From Gammaproteobacteria bacterium (GTDB taxonomy: Bacteria > Pseudomonadota > Gammaproteobacteria > Arenicellales > CAJQKF01), in the NCBI GenBank assembly GCA_030429665.1, contig JAUIEZ010000021.1, positions 1 through 50,829 on the forward strand: a stretch of DNA of 50,829 nucleotides, given 5' to 3'. Positions within the stretch are counted from its first letter, which is position 1; each line of letters opens with the position of its first letter. A program made the translations under genes and the position numbers. Below the pieces are notes generated by a model that saw only the letters and a program-made list of their open reading frames with translations, was not told the origin of the DNA and did no database searches. Shown here one piece after another: positions 1 through 8,109 of the stretch.

Positions 1-769
<769 letters not shown>

Positions 770-795
770 TCAGGGGGACGCAAGCATAAACGCAG

Positions 796-878
796 CCCGT
801 TGAAGCCTTCAACCGGGTTCTTCCGCCATTTTCGCCCGTCGCGCGACAACCACGAGCCCCCGGCGGGAAACCCCGCCG
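796..878 (-). other. two hairpins in the argE-argG gap
   Basis: The 170-bp gap between the argE-like stop (922) and the argG start (751) holds two inverted repeats. One is CGGCGGG (861-867) with CCCGCCG (872-878) around a 4-base loop. The other is CCCGTTGAA (796-804) with TTCAACCGGG (808-817), with one extra base in the right arm. Neither is followed by a T-run on the minus strand, so they are not convincing intrinsic terminators; they could stabilise the argE message end or lie in the argG leader. I see no clear promoter here. Confidence 0.3.
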
Positions 879-921
879 CGAACTCGATGCGCATAGACGA
901 TCGGAGACGAGGCACCCGGCC

Positions 922-2076
922 TCATCTGCAGAGCTTCGGAATCAAGCCGTCCAGCATTTCCATGCAGCGCTGCAGTTGCTCCCCGCTAACATACTCGTCG
1001 GGCTTGTGAGCCTGGTTGATGGACCCGGGGCCGCACACCACGGTGGATATGCCCATTTCCTGGAACAGCCCCGCTTCCGTACCGAACGAAACTACCGAGG
1101 TGTCATTGCCGGTCAGTTCACGCGCGATACGGATGGCCTCCGATTCCGGGACCGGCACCAGCCCGGCGACCTCGCCGATAACCTCGGTGAAAATCGACGC
1201 GTCGGCATGACCGGCACGCATGGCCGGCGCCAGTTCTTCTTCGGCGAATCGACGAATTCTCTCCAGGGCGTAGTTGGCGTCCTCGCGGTTGACCGGGCGC
1301 ATTTCCCAATCCACTTCGCAGTGCCGGGCGATGACGTTGCGCGCGATACCGCCGTGGATGCGTCCGGTCTGGATCGTGCTGTACGGGGGATCGAACGGGC
1401 TGTCGGCGGGCGCCCTTCCCTTCAGTTCCTCGGCCACCTCCATGAGCTTGGAGATGAACTGCACCGCGTATTGCACCGCGTTGACGCCGCGGTCGGGTAC
1501 GGAGCAGTGCCCCTCGAGCCCGGTGAACACGGTATGGTATTCGTAGCAGCCCTTGTGTCCCTCGATGACACCCATGTCGGTGGGCTCGCCGATAATGCAC
1601 ACGGAGGGACGAACGCCGCGTGCGGCGAGCTTTTCCAGCATCAACGGCGCGCCGAGACAGCCGACTTCCTCGTCAAAGCTGAAGGCGAAATGCACCGGCT
1701 TGACGAGGTCGGATTGGTCGAACTTAGGCGCCATCGCCAGGGCGCACGCGATAAATGCCTTCATGTCACACGCGCCGCGCCCGTACACCCGGTCGCCGCT
1801 GGCGGTGGCCTTGAACGGATCGACGGTCCATGGCTGCCCTTCCACCGGCACGACGTCGGTGTGCCCGGACAGGATGAAACCACCGTCCGCCTCCGGTCCG
1901 AGCGTGGCGAACAGGTTGGCCTTGTTTCCGGCGGCGTCGTATGTCAACTCGGTACGCGCACCCAGATCCTCGAGAAGCTCGCCGGCGTAGTCGATGAGGT
2001 CGAGGTTGGAGTCCGCCGAAACCGTGGGAAACTCGATCAGGCGGGTCAGTATGTTTACGCTTCGCTCAAGATTCAT
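922..2076 (-). CDS. argE: ArgE-type M20 acetyl-amino-acid deacetylase (acetylornithine or acetyl-diaminobutyrate)
   Basis: A 384-residue zinc amidohydrolase of the M20 family. Family motifs are all visible: SGHTDVVPVEGQPW (residues 70-83, first metal ligand His72), GRGACDMKAF (metal Asp104), the catalytic pair in FSFDEEVGC (around 135-137), IIGEPTDMG and the C-terminal His in NQAHKPDEY. By similarity this is ArgE, which releases ornithine from N-acetylornithine. The start at 2076 is chosen because AGAGGA stands about 6 bases upstream and the family N-terminus begins here. It overlaps the preceding PLP dehydratase by 11 bases and so is the third gene of the doeA operon. That context suggests it may deacetylate N-alpha-acetyl-2,4-diaminobutyrate, the job of DoeB/EutE in other ectoine users. 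Both roles are possible; substrate is not readable from sequence. Confidence 0.85.
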   Translation of the reverse strand: MNLERSVNILTRLIEFPTVSADSNLDLIDYAGELLEDLGARTELTYDAAGNKANLFATLGPEADGGFILSGHTDVVPVEGQPWTVDPFKATASGDRVYGRGACDMKAFIACALAMAPKFDQSDLVKPVHFAFSFDEEVGCLGAPLMLEKLAARGVRPSVCIIGEPTDMGVIEGHKGCYEYHTVFTGLEGHCSVPDRGVNAVQYAVQFISKLMEVAEELKGRAPADSPFDPPYSTIQTGRIHGGIARNVIARHCEVDWEMRPVNREDANYALERIRRFAEEELAPAMRAGHADASIFTEVIGEVAGLVPVPESEAIRIARELTGNDTSVVSFGTEAGLFQEMGISTVVCGPGSINQAHKPDEYVSGEQLQRCMEMLDGLIPKLCR

Positions 2077-3082
2077 GACATCCTCTCGATGATTGAGCCA
2101 GTTCGTCCACGTGCGCGGCATGTCGCGCGACGAGGTTTCGCAGCAAGCCGGTATCGATCATTGCGCCGGTGGCGACCAACGCCACGCGCTTGCCGAACAG
2201 CCCGCGGTCGCGGTAAAGGAGCGCGGCAATGGGCGCCGCCGCGGCGCCCTCCAGCACCAATCGTTCGCGTAGAAACGCGAAACCGATGGCGCGGCCGATG
2301 GCCGTCTCGTCGACCAGCACGAATTCGTCGACGAGACGGCGTGTCATGTCAAAGGTATAACGATTGTCCAACCCGATGCCACCCTGCAGTGAATCGGCGA
2401 GGCTATCGGCCTCCTCCACCTCCACCGGCCTGCCCGCGACCAGGCTGGCGTGCATGGCGGCGCCGCGATCCATGGACACGCCGACCACGCGTACGCGCGG
2501 ACACAGGTGCTTGACGACCAGCGCGATCCCCGCAATCAACGCCCCGCCGGACACCGGCACCACGACCGTGTCGACGTCGGGAAAATCTTCGACGATTTCC
2601 AGGCCCAGCGTACCGTGACCGCAGATGAAGGCCGGGTCGTTGACGGGGTCGACGAAGAACAGGCCGCGTTCGCGCTCGAGCCGCCGTGCCACGGCCACCG
2701 CGTCGTCCTGGGATTCTCCCTCGATCACCACCTCGCACCCACTGGAGCGCAGTGCCGAGACCTTGGCGGCCGGCACGCGCCTGGAAACGCAGACGACCGC
2801 CGGCAGTCCCAATCGCCTCGCCACGTGCACCATCGCCCGCCCATGGTTCCCGGTCGAGTACGTCACCAGGCCGCTTCTCGCGCCCGAGGCGTCCAGGGAC
2901 AGCACCGCGTTGCCGGTACCTCGAAGCTTGAAGGCGCGGGTATCCTGGAACGAGTCGAGCTTGAGGCGAACGTCCCCTCCCGCGAGGCGCGACATCGGCG
3001 CCGATACGCGCAGCGGCGTCCGGCGCACGAGGCTCTCGATGCGGCGCCGCGCGTGGTAGACGTCGACGACGCGCGGTTTCAA
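2066..3082 (-). CDS. PLP-dependent threonine dehydratase-like enzyme, EutB paralogue
   Basis: A 338-residue fold-type II PLP enzyme. The Schiff-base lysine is in RAFKLRG (Lys52), the phosphate-binding loop follows in STGNHGRAMVHVARR, and a glycine-rich VPVSGGALIAG lies in the C-terminal half. It is clearly a paralogue of eutB in this window: both share RGAAMxASL, ADSLxGGIGLxNRYTFD and similar overall length. Before the lysine it reads SFQDTRAFKLRG, where Arg replaces the small residue usual in the family, so its substrate may differ. The TTG start at 3082 overlaps the doeA stop in the arrangement ATTGA, which implies translational coupling; starting later would cut into the conserved N-terminus. 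Inferred role: elimination of water from a 3-hydroxy amino acid made during (hydroxy)ectoine breakdown. It could also be a general serine/threonine dehydratase. Confidence 0.82.
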   Translation of the reverse strand: MKPRVVDVYHARRRIESLVRRTPLRVSAPMSRLAGGDVRLKLDSFQDTRAFKLRGTGNAVLSLDASGARSGLVTYSTGNHGRAMVHVARRLGLPAVVCVSRRVPAAKVSALRSSGCEVVIEGESQDDAVAVARRLERERGLFFVDPVNDPAFICGHGTLGLEIVEDFPDVDTVVVPVSGGALIAGIALVVKHLCPRVRVVGVSMDRGAAMHASLVAGRPVEVEEADSLADSLQGGIGLDNRYTFDMTRRLVDEFVLVDETAIGRAIGFAFLRERLVLEGAAAAPIAALLYRDRGLFGKRVALVATGAMIDTGLLRNLVARHAAHVDELAQSSRGCHES

Positions 3083-4263
3083 TCCTTGACGATGAGTTTT
3101 CGCGGCACGTGTGCCAGGCACTCGGCCGGTCCCTCTTCCTTGATCAGGATGGTCTCGGTGATCTCCAGTCCCCAGGTATCCATCCACAGTCCCGGCATGA
3201 AATGAAACGTCATGCCGGGTAGCAGCACGCTGTGGTCGGTCTGGCGAAAGCTGATGGTGCGCTCGCCCCAGTCCGGGGGATAGGACAGGCCGACCGGGTA
3301 GCCGCAACGGCCTTCGCGCTCGATGCCGGCGCGTTCCAGCGCGGCGTAGAAGGCATTGGCGACGTCCGCGGCGCGGTTGCCGGTGCGCGCCGCCTCGAGA
3401 CCGTTCTCGAGTCCCTCGACGATGGCGTGCTCGGCCTCCACCATTTCCTTCGGCGGCTTGCCGAGGTAGGTCGTGCGGCACAACGGCGCGTGATATCGCT
3501 TGTAGCACCCCGCGATCTCGAAAAAAGTACCCGCGCCCTTGTTCAGCTCACGATCGTCCCAGGTCAGGTGCGCCGCCGAGGCGTCGATGCCGGTGGGCAA
3601 CAGAGGCACGATGGCCGGGTAGTCGCCGCCGTAGCCGTCGGCGCCGGAGATCGCCTGGCGGTAGATTTCCGCCACCAGCTCGTTCTTGCGCACCCCGGGT
3701 TGCAGCTTCTCGTTGATGCGCGCGTGCATCTCTTCGACGATGCGCGCGGCGCGGCGCATGTAGGTAATCTCGGTCTCGGACTTCACCCCGCGCTGCCAGT
3801 TCACCAGCCCGGTGGCATCGACGAACGTGGCGTTGGGCAGGTTGTGCCTGAGCGACTCGAAGGCGGCCGCCGAGAAGTAGTAATTGTCCATCTCCACACC
3901 GATGCGCAGGACGTCCCACATGCGGTCGCGAAAGTAGCTGGACAGGTGATCCATCGGGTGGCGGTCGGTGGACATGACGTAGTGGTCCGCATACTCGAGG
4001 ATGCTTTCCTCGGGCATGTACACCGTGCGCCGCGCGCCGTTGGCGTCCATGGCCCGCCCCCACCAGTACGGGCCGTCGCTGAGCGAAACGACGACCGCCT
4101 GGTGGACGTAAAACGACCAGCCGTCGTAACCGGTCAGCCAGGCCATGTTGGATGGATCGACGGTAATCAGAACCTCGATCCCCTCGGCCTCCATGGCGCC
4201 GCGGACCTTGGTCAGGCGCTCGCCGTATTCCTCGCGGGAAAACGGCAGTTCAACATCAGGCAT
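3079..4263 (-). CDS. doeA: ectoine hydrolase DoeA/EutD
   Basis: A 394-residue pita-bread-fold protein of the M24/creatinase superfamily. I recognise it as ectoine hydrolase, which opens the ectoine ring to N-alpha-acetyl-L-2,4-diaminobutyrate in the cytoplasm. Characteristic stretches include LPFSREEYGERL (residues 5-16), DPSNMAWLTGYDGWSFYVHQ, GVEMDNYYFSAAAFESL, FVDATGLVNWQRGVKS, FFEIAGCYKRYHAPLCRT, GLSYPPDWGERT and TFHFMPGLWMDTWGLE; length matches known DoeA. The ATG at 4263 has AGGGAG about 11 bases upstream. It leads a tightly overlapping leftward operon with the PLP dehydratase and the M20 deacetylase and faces eutB across about 200 bp. No DoeB/EutE (AstE-type deacetylase), DoeC, DoeD, EutA, transporter or EnuR/DoeX regulator is in the window. 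Confidence 0.95.
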   Translation of the reverse strand: MPDVELPFSREEYGERLTKVRGAMEAEGIEVLITVDPSNMAWLTGYDGWSFYVHQAVVVSLSDGPYWWGRAMDANGARRTVYMPEESILEYADHYVMSTDRHPMDHLSSYFRDRMWDVLRIGVEMDNYYFSAAAFESLRHNLPNATFVDATGLVNWQRGVKSETEITYMRRAARIVEEMHARINEKLQPGVRKNELVAEIYRQAISGADGYGGDYPAIVPLLPTGIDASAAHLTWDDRELNKGAGTFFEIAGCYKRYHAPLCRTTYLGKPPKEMVEAEHAIVEGLENGLEAARTGNRAADVANAFYAALERAGIEREGRCGYPVGLSYPPDWGERTISFRQTDHSVLLPGMTFHFMPGLWMDTWGLEITETILIKEEGPAECLAHVPRKLIVKD

Positions 4264-4401
4264 GACGCATTTACTCCCTTAACAATTTGCTGAAAACGGA
4301 CGCCGCAGCGCAAAGCGAACAAGTTTACCAGCGCGTTTTCGCCGGGAAATCGCGACGATGCGACCTCAACTGCATCGAATGCGAAAATCCCGGTGCGCGA
4401 A

Positions 4402-4430
4402 TTGGATCGCCTCCGGCATGTGGGTACAAT
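4402..4430 (+). promoter_or_regulatory. sigma70-type promoter of eutBC
   Basis: TTGGAT at 4402-4407 and TACAAT at 4425-4430 are separated by exactly 17 bp. The -10 matches the consensus in 5 of 6 positions and the -35 in 4 of 6. Transcription would begin near 4437, giving a leader of about 25 bases before the eutB ATG at 4462. This lies in the divergent doeA/eutB intergenic region (4264-4461), where any shared regulator would be expected to bind. Confidence 0.55.
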
Positions 4431-4461
4431 CGCCCCGCTAAAGAGCAGGGAGATGCATTCA

Positions 4462-5463
4462 ATGACTGAACCAGCCTTCGTCGACGTGCTGCGCGCTTCG
4501 CGCAACATCGCCGATACCGTGGTACACACGCCACTCGTGCCCAGCGCGCTGTCCGCGGATCACGAGATCCTGCTCAAGCTCGAAACGCTGCAACCGTCCG
4601 GCGCCTTCAAGCTGCGCGGCGCGACCAACGCCCTCGCGAACCTCGACGAGGCGCAGCGGCGCCGCGGCGTCGTGTGCTGCTCGACCGGCAACCACGGGCG
4701 CGCCGTCGCCTACGCGGCGCGGCGGTTCGGCATTCCCGCCACCGTTTGCCTTTCGGAACTGGTGCCCGCCAACAAGGTCGAAGCGGTCGAGGCGCTCGGC
4801 GCCACCGTGCGCCGTGTCGGCGCGAGCCAGGACGAGGCCCAGGTGGAAGCGACGCGCCTCGTCGAAGAACACGGCATGACCGACATTCCCCCCTTCGATC
4901 ATCCCGACGTGATCGCCGGACAGGGCACCGTCGGCCTGGAGATCCTCGAGGAGCGACCGGACGTCACCAGCATCGCCATTCCCCTGTCCGGCGGCGGCCT
5001 CGCCGCGGGAATCGCCCTGGCGACCAAGACCATCAACCCGTCGATCCGGATCGTCGGCATCTCGATGACGCGCGGCGCGGCCATGGCCGCTTCGCTCGCG
5101 GCCGGCAAGCCGGTGGAGGTCACCGAGGTGGCCACGCTGGCGGACTCCCTCGGCGGCGGCATCGGCCTGTCGAACCGTTACACGTTCGACTTGTGCCGAC
5201 GCTACATCGACGACGTGATTCTGCTCGAGGAGGCAAGCATCTACGCCGGCATGCAATCGCTGTTCAACGTCGACCGGCTGGTCGCCGAGGGCGCCTCCGC
5301 GGTATCCCACGCGGCCTACCTCGACGGCGCCCTGCCGGTCGACGGTACCACCGCGTTCGTCATCAGCGGGTGCAACGTCGACATGCGGCAATTCACCAGC
5401 GTCGTCAACGGCGAACCGGTCGAGGTCGGGGAACTCACCATCGGAGGCAAGGACATTGCGTGA
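4462..5463 (+). CDS. eutB: ectoine/hydroxyectoine utilisation dehydratase EutB
   Basis: A 333-residue fold-type II PLP dehydratase. The PLP lysine is in SGAFKLRGATNA (Lys50), followed by CCSTGNHGRAVAYAAR and the loop PLSGGGLAAGIALATK. Similarity to the EutB family, and its place before eutC and opposite doeA, support this name over a plain threonine dehydratase. EutB with EutC is thought to process hydroxyectoine or its hydrolysis products; the exact reaction is unsettled in the literature as I know it. I prefer the ATG at 4462 (MTEPAF) because AGGGAG lies 9 bases upstream; an ATG at 4453 abuts the same sequence too closely. The stop overlaps the eutC start by 8 bases. BhcB of the beta-hydroxyaspartate cycle is a close relative by family. 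Confidence 0.88.
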   Translation: MTEPAFVDVLRASRNIADTVVHTPLVPSALSADHEILLKLETLQPSGAFKLRGATNALANLDEAQRRRGVVCCSTGNHGRAVAYAARRFGIPATVCLSELVPANKVEAVEALGATVRRVGASQDEAQVEATRLVEEHGMTDIPPFDHPDVIAGQGTVGLEILEERPDVTSIAIPLSGGGLAAGIALATKTINPSIRIVGISMTRGAAMAASLAAGKPVEVTEVATLADSLGGGIGLSNRYTFDLCRRYIDDVILLEEASIYAGMQSLFNVDRLVAEGASAVSHAAYLDGALPVDGTTAFVISGCNVDMRQFTSVVNGEPVEVGELTIGGKDIA

Positions 5464-6445
5464 CATATTCATCCTGACGGAACAGCAGCTGCGCGAGTGC
5501 GTGTCCCTCGACGCGGCCATCGTCGACGTGATCGAGTCGGCGTTCCGCGCACTGGCCGGCGGCAAGGTGGTGATGCCGCCGATTCTCTCCATGGACATCG
5601 CCGACGCCAACGGCGAAGTCGACGTCAAGACCGCCTACATTCCCGACTTCGACGGCTTCGCCATCAAGGTCAGTCCCGGCTTCTTCGACAACCCGAAACT
5701 CGGCCTGCCCAGCCTCAACGGCCTGATGATCCTGTTCTCGGCGAAGACCGGCCTCGTCGATGCCCTTCTGCTCGACAACGGCTACCTGACGGACGTGCGC
5801 ACCGCCGCGGCCGGCGCGGTGGCCGCACGCCACCTCGCGCCATCCGGGATCAGGGCCGTTACCGTGTTCGGCACCGGGATCCAGGCGCGCCTGCAGGTGC
5901 GTGCCGCGCGCCTCGTACGTGCGTTCGACAAGGTCCATGTGTGGGGTCGCAATCCTGAACGCGCCGCCGCCTGCGCCGGCGACATTGCCGAGTCCCTGGG
6001 CGTTGACGCGGTCGCCGTGAGCGACCCCGGCGCGGCGGTTGCCGACAGTCAACTCGTGATCACCACGACCCCGGCGCGCGAGCCGTTATTTCGTGCCGAA
6101 TGGCTGCACCCGGGCCTGCACGTCACCGCCATGGGTTCGGACCAGGAAGGAAAGAACGAGATCGATCCTGCCGCGCTGCGGGACGCGGACCTTTACGTTT
6201 GCGATCGACTCGCCCAGGCAGAGAAGCTTGGCGAACTGCGCAGCGCGCGAGCGGCGGGATACCTTGGGGACGTATCGCCGCCGGAACTCGGTGCGGTCGT
6301 CGTTGGCGATCACCCGGGCCGGAAGGACGACCGCCAGGTCACCATTTGCGACCTAACCGGTACCGGCGCCCAGGACACCGCCATCGCGACGCACGCCAAC
6401 CAGGTTGCCCGCGCGGCGGGGTTGGGCAACGTCATCCGGGCGTGA
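5456..6445 (+). CDS. eutC: ectoine utilisation protein EutC, ornithine cyclodeaminase/mu-crystallin family
   Basis: A 329-residue NAD(P)-dependent protein of the ornithine cyclodeaminase/mu-crystallin family. The dinucleotide-binding motif is VFGTGIQARLQ (around residues 137-147); upstream are KVSPGFFDNPKLGLPSLNG and LLLDNGYLTDVRTAAAGAVA, which are typical of EutC. The only start consistent with the conserved N-terminus is a TTG at 5456, with GGAGGCAAGGA just upstream, inside the end of eutB, so the two are translationally coupled. Members of this family reduce cyclic or open imines, so a likely job is to act on the imine left by EutB. BhcD, iminosuccinate reductase of the beta-hydroxyaspartate cycle, belongs to the same family, which makes an imine-reducing role attractive but unproven. 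Confidence 0.88.
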   Translation: MRDIFILTEQQLRECVSLDAAIVDVIESAFRALAGGKVVMPPILSMDIADANGEVDVKTAYIPDFDGFAIKVSPGFFDNPKLGLPSLNGLMILFSAKTGLVDALLLDNGYLTDVRTAAAGAVAARHLAPSGIRAVTVFGTGIQARLQVRAARLVRAFDKVHVWGRNPERAAACAGDIAESLGVDAVAVSDPGAAVADSQLVITTTPAREPLFRAEWLHPGLHVTAMGSDQEGKNEIDPAALRDADLYVCDRLAQAEKLGELRSARAAGYLGDVSPPELGAVVVGDHPGRKDDRQVTICDLTGTGAQDTAIATHANQVARAAGLGNVIRA

Positions 6446-6497
6446 CGGCCCGTCCGTCACCCATGTGTCGTCGCATCGGGCGCCGGGCGGCGACACG

Positions 6498-6905
6498 TTG
6501 AGCGAGCCGTCATCGGTTTACCTCGTCATCGCGGACACGGTGCTCGTTTTGCACGCGGCGTTCGTGCTGTTCGTCGTCGGCTCGCTCGTGGCCATCTACG
6601 CCGGGCGTTACCTCCGCTGGCGGTGGATTCGCAACCGCCTGTTTCGCTTGTTGCACCTGGCGGCGGTGGTCGTGGTCGTCGTGCAGTCGTGGCTTGGCAT
6701 GATCTGCCCGCTCACGATCTTCGAGATGGCCCTGCGCCAGCGCGCGGGCGGCACGACCTACTCCGGCGCCTTCATTGCCCACTGGGTCGAGCAACTCCTG
6801 TACTACGACGCGCCGGCGTGGGTATTTGCAGTGTGCTACAGCCTGTTCGGCGCGGCGGTCGTCGCCAGCTGGTTCCTGGTGCCGCCGAGACGCGCGCGCG
6901 GGTAA
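6498..6905 (+). CDS. DUF2784 family small membrane protein
   Basis: About 135 residues, with membrane segments near the N-terminus (ADTVLVLHAAFVLFVVGSLV), in the middle (LLHLAAVVVVVVQSWLG) and at the C-terminus (WVFAVCYSLFGAAVVASWFL). The conserved signature of DUF2784, MICPLTIFEMALRQRAGG followed by FIAHWVEQLLYYD, is clear. Function is unknown for the family. The start is uncertain: a TTG at 6498 gives the usual short N-terminus, but the frame stays open upstream to 6405. It follows eutC by about 52 bp on the same strand and converges on the DSD1-type gene with 15 bp between stops, so it may be read through from eutBC. Confidence 0.72.
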   Translation: MSEPSSVYLVIADTVLVLHAAFVLFVVGSLVAIYAGRYLRWRWIRNRLFRLLHLAAVVVVVVQSWLGMICPLTIFEMALRQRAGGTTYSGAFIAHWVEQLLYYDAPAWVFAVCYSLFGAAVVASWFLVPPRRARG

Positions 6906-6920
6906 CCGATCCGCGAGCCA

Positions 6921-8105
6921 CTACCAGCCGTTGTGGCGCGACCAGTACGCGCAAGGCGCTCCGTTGTCGATGACGTGGTAACCCGGGTACGCAGCGGCGG
7001 TGAAGCAGGCGTGGTTGGGTACGATCCGCACCTGGCTTCCGACGGGCATTTCGTCGTACCGGCACGCATCGTCGACGGCAATCTTGCCGTGCTCCTGGTT
7101 GACCGCGGTGACCGACAAGGGTCCGACGCGTTGCATGGTTTCAGCATGGCAGACATAGCCGTAACCCGCATCCGGAAGGAAGTGCCGGGCACTGGTGTCC
7201 TTTGACAATGCCAGGCCGCCGGCATCGACGAGGACGATGCCGCTGGCACGGTTGTGCCCGATGACCGTCGCCAACACGCTCAGCGCGAGGTCGTCCCAGC
7301 GACAAACGCCGCGGCCGAACTGGTCCAGGTCGAAGAACGCGTGTACGCCGCAGCGCGCCTCGGTGACACCGGCTAGCGACTCGGCAAAGGCGACCGTGGG
7401 CGTGGAGCCGACGCTCACCACGTCGACGTCGAATCCCGCTTCGCGCAACCGGTTTGCCGCGCCGACGGCGGCATCGCGTTCCCGGTCCGCGATCCGCGCC
7501 ACCGTGACCGGGTCATTGGTATCGTAGGACTGGCCGGCGTGCGTCATGACGCCGCGGACCGCGGTGCCGTCGCCTTCGTGCAGCCGTCGCGCGACCTGTA
7601 CCAGCAGCTCGCTGTCGGGCATCACGCCGCCGCGACCGTCGCCGCAGTCGACCTCCACGAGGAACTCGAAGGCAACGCCGAGGCGCGCGGCGAAGTGGCG
7701 CGCGGCGTCGGCCACGACCAGGTTGTCGGTCAGCAGCGTGACGCGGGCGCCGGTATCTTTCGTCAACCGCGCGACGCGCTCGAACTTGCCCGGCGCCATG
7801 CCGACCGCGTAGAGGATGTCGGTGAAACCGGCCGCGGCAAAATACTCGGCCTCGGCCAGCGTGGACACGGTCACCGGGGCATCGTCACGGCCGCCGGTCA
7901 GCACGCGCGCGACATCCACGGACTTGCAGGTCTTGAGGTGGGGCCGCAGCGTCACGCCGTGACGGTTCGCGATGTCGAGAAAACGTCGCGCATTGGCGCC
8001 GAGTCGGGCACGATCCAGCAGCAGGCACGGGGTATCCGGCACGGCGAACCCATCGCCGTTTCCAAGCGGCCCGAACGATCGAAGCGTATCCACGGATTCG
8101 GGCAT
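6921..8105 (-). CDS. DSD1-type D-threonine aldolase / D-serine dehydratase-like enzyme
   Basis: A 394-residue fold-type III PLP enzyme with an alanine racemase-like barrel. It has the Schiff-base lysine in LRPHLKTCKS (Lys58), the TPCLLLDRARLGANARRF entry motif, and the zinc-site pair in VPNHACFTAAAYPGY (His365 and Cys367), the hallmark of D-serine dehydratase, D-threonine aldolase and 3-hydroxyaspartate aldolase. It should therefore cleave or dehydrate a D-3-hydroxy amino acid; which one cannot be read off. The ATG at 8105 lies 4 bases after the stop of the GGT-family gene, so the two are in one operon with the upstream FAD-dependent dehydrogenase. It stands next to the eut locus, but on the opposite strand. 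Confidence 0.85.
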   Translation of the reverse strand: MPESVDTLRSFGPLGNGDGFAVPDTPCLLLDRARLGANARRFLDIANRHGVTLRPHLKTCKSVDVARVLTGGRDDAPVTVSTLAEAEYFAAAGFTDILYAVGMAPGKFERVARLTKDTGARVTLLTDNLVVADAARHFAARLGVAFEFLVEVDCGDGRGGVMPDSELLVQVARRLHEGDGTAVRGVMTHAGQSYDTNDPVTVARIADRERDAAVGAANRLREAGFDVDVVSVGSTPTVAFAESLAGVTEARCGVHAFFDLDQFGRGVCRWDDLALSVLATVIGHNRASGIVLVDAGGLALSKDTSARHFLPDAGYGYVCHAETMQRVGPLSVTAVNQEHGKIAVDDACRYDEMPVGSQVRIVPNHACFTAAAYPGYHVIDNGAPCAYWSRHNGW

Positions 8106-8109
8106 CCTG

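Noticed and set aside
976..2514. Long rightward open frame of 512 codons opposite argE and the PLP dehydratase
   Set aside because: It is antisense to two clear genes, has no family motif, and its Arg/Ala/Gly-rich composition is what a GC-rich codon pattern gives in the opposite frame.
4462..8105. A complete beta-hydroxyaspartate cycle operon
   Set aside because: The aminotransferase BhcA is missing, genes are on opposite strands, and eutB/eutC are better explained by the adjacent doeA.
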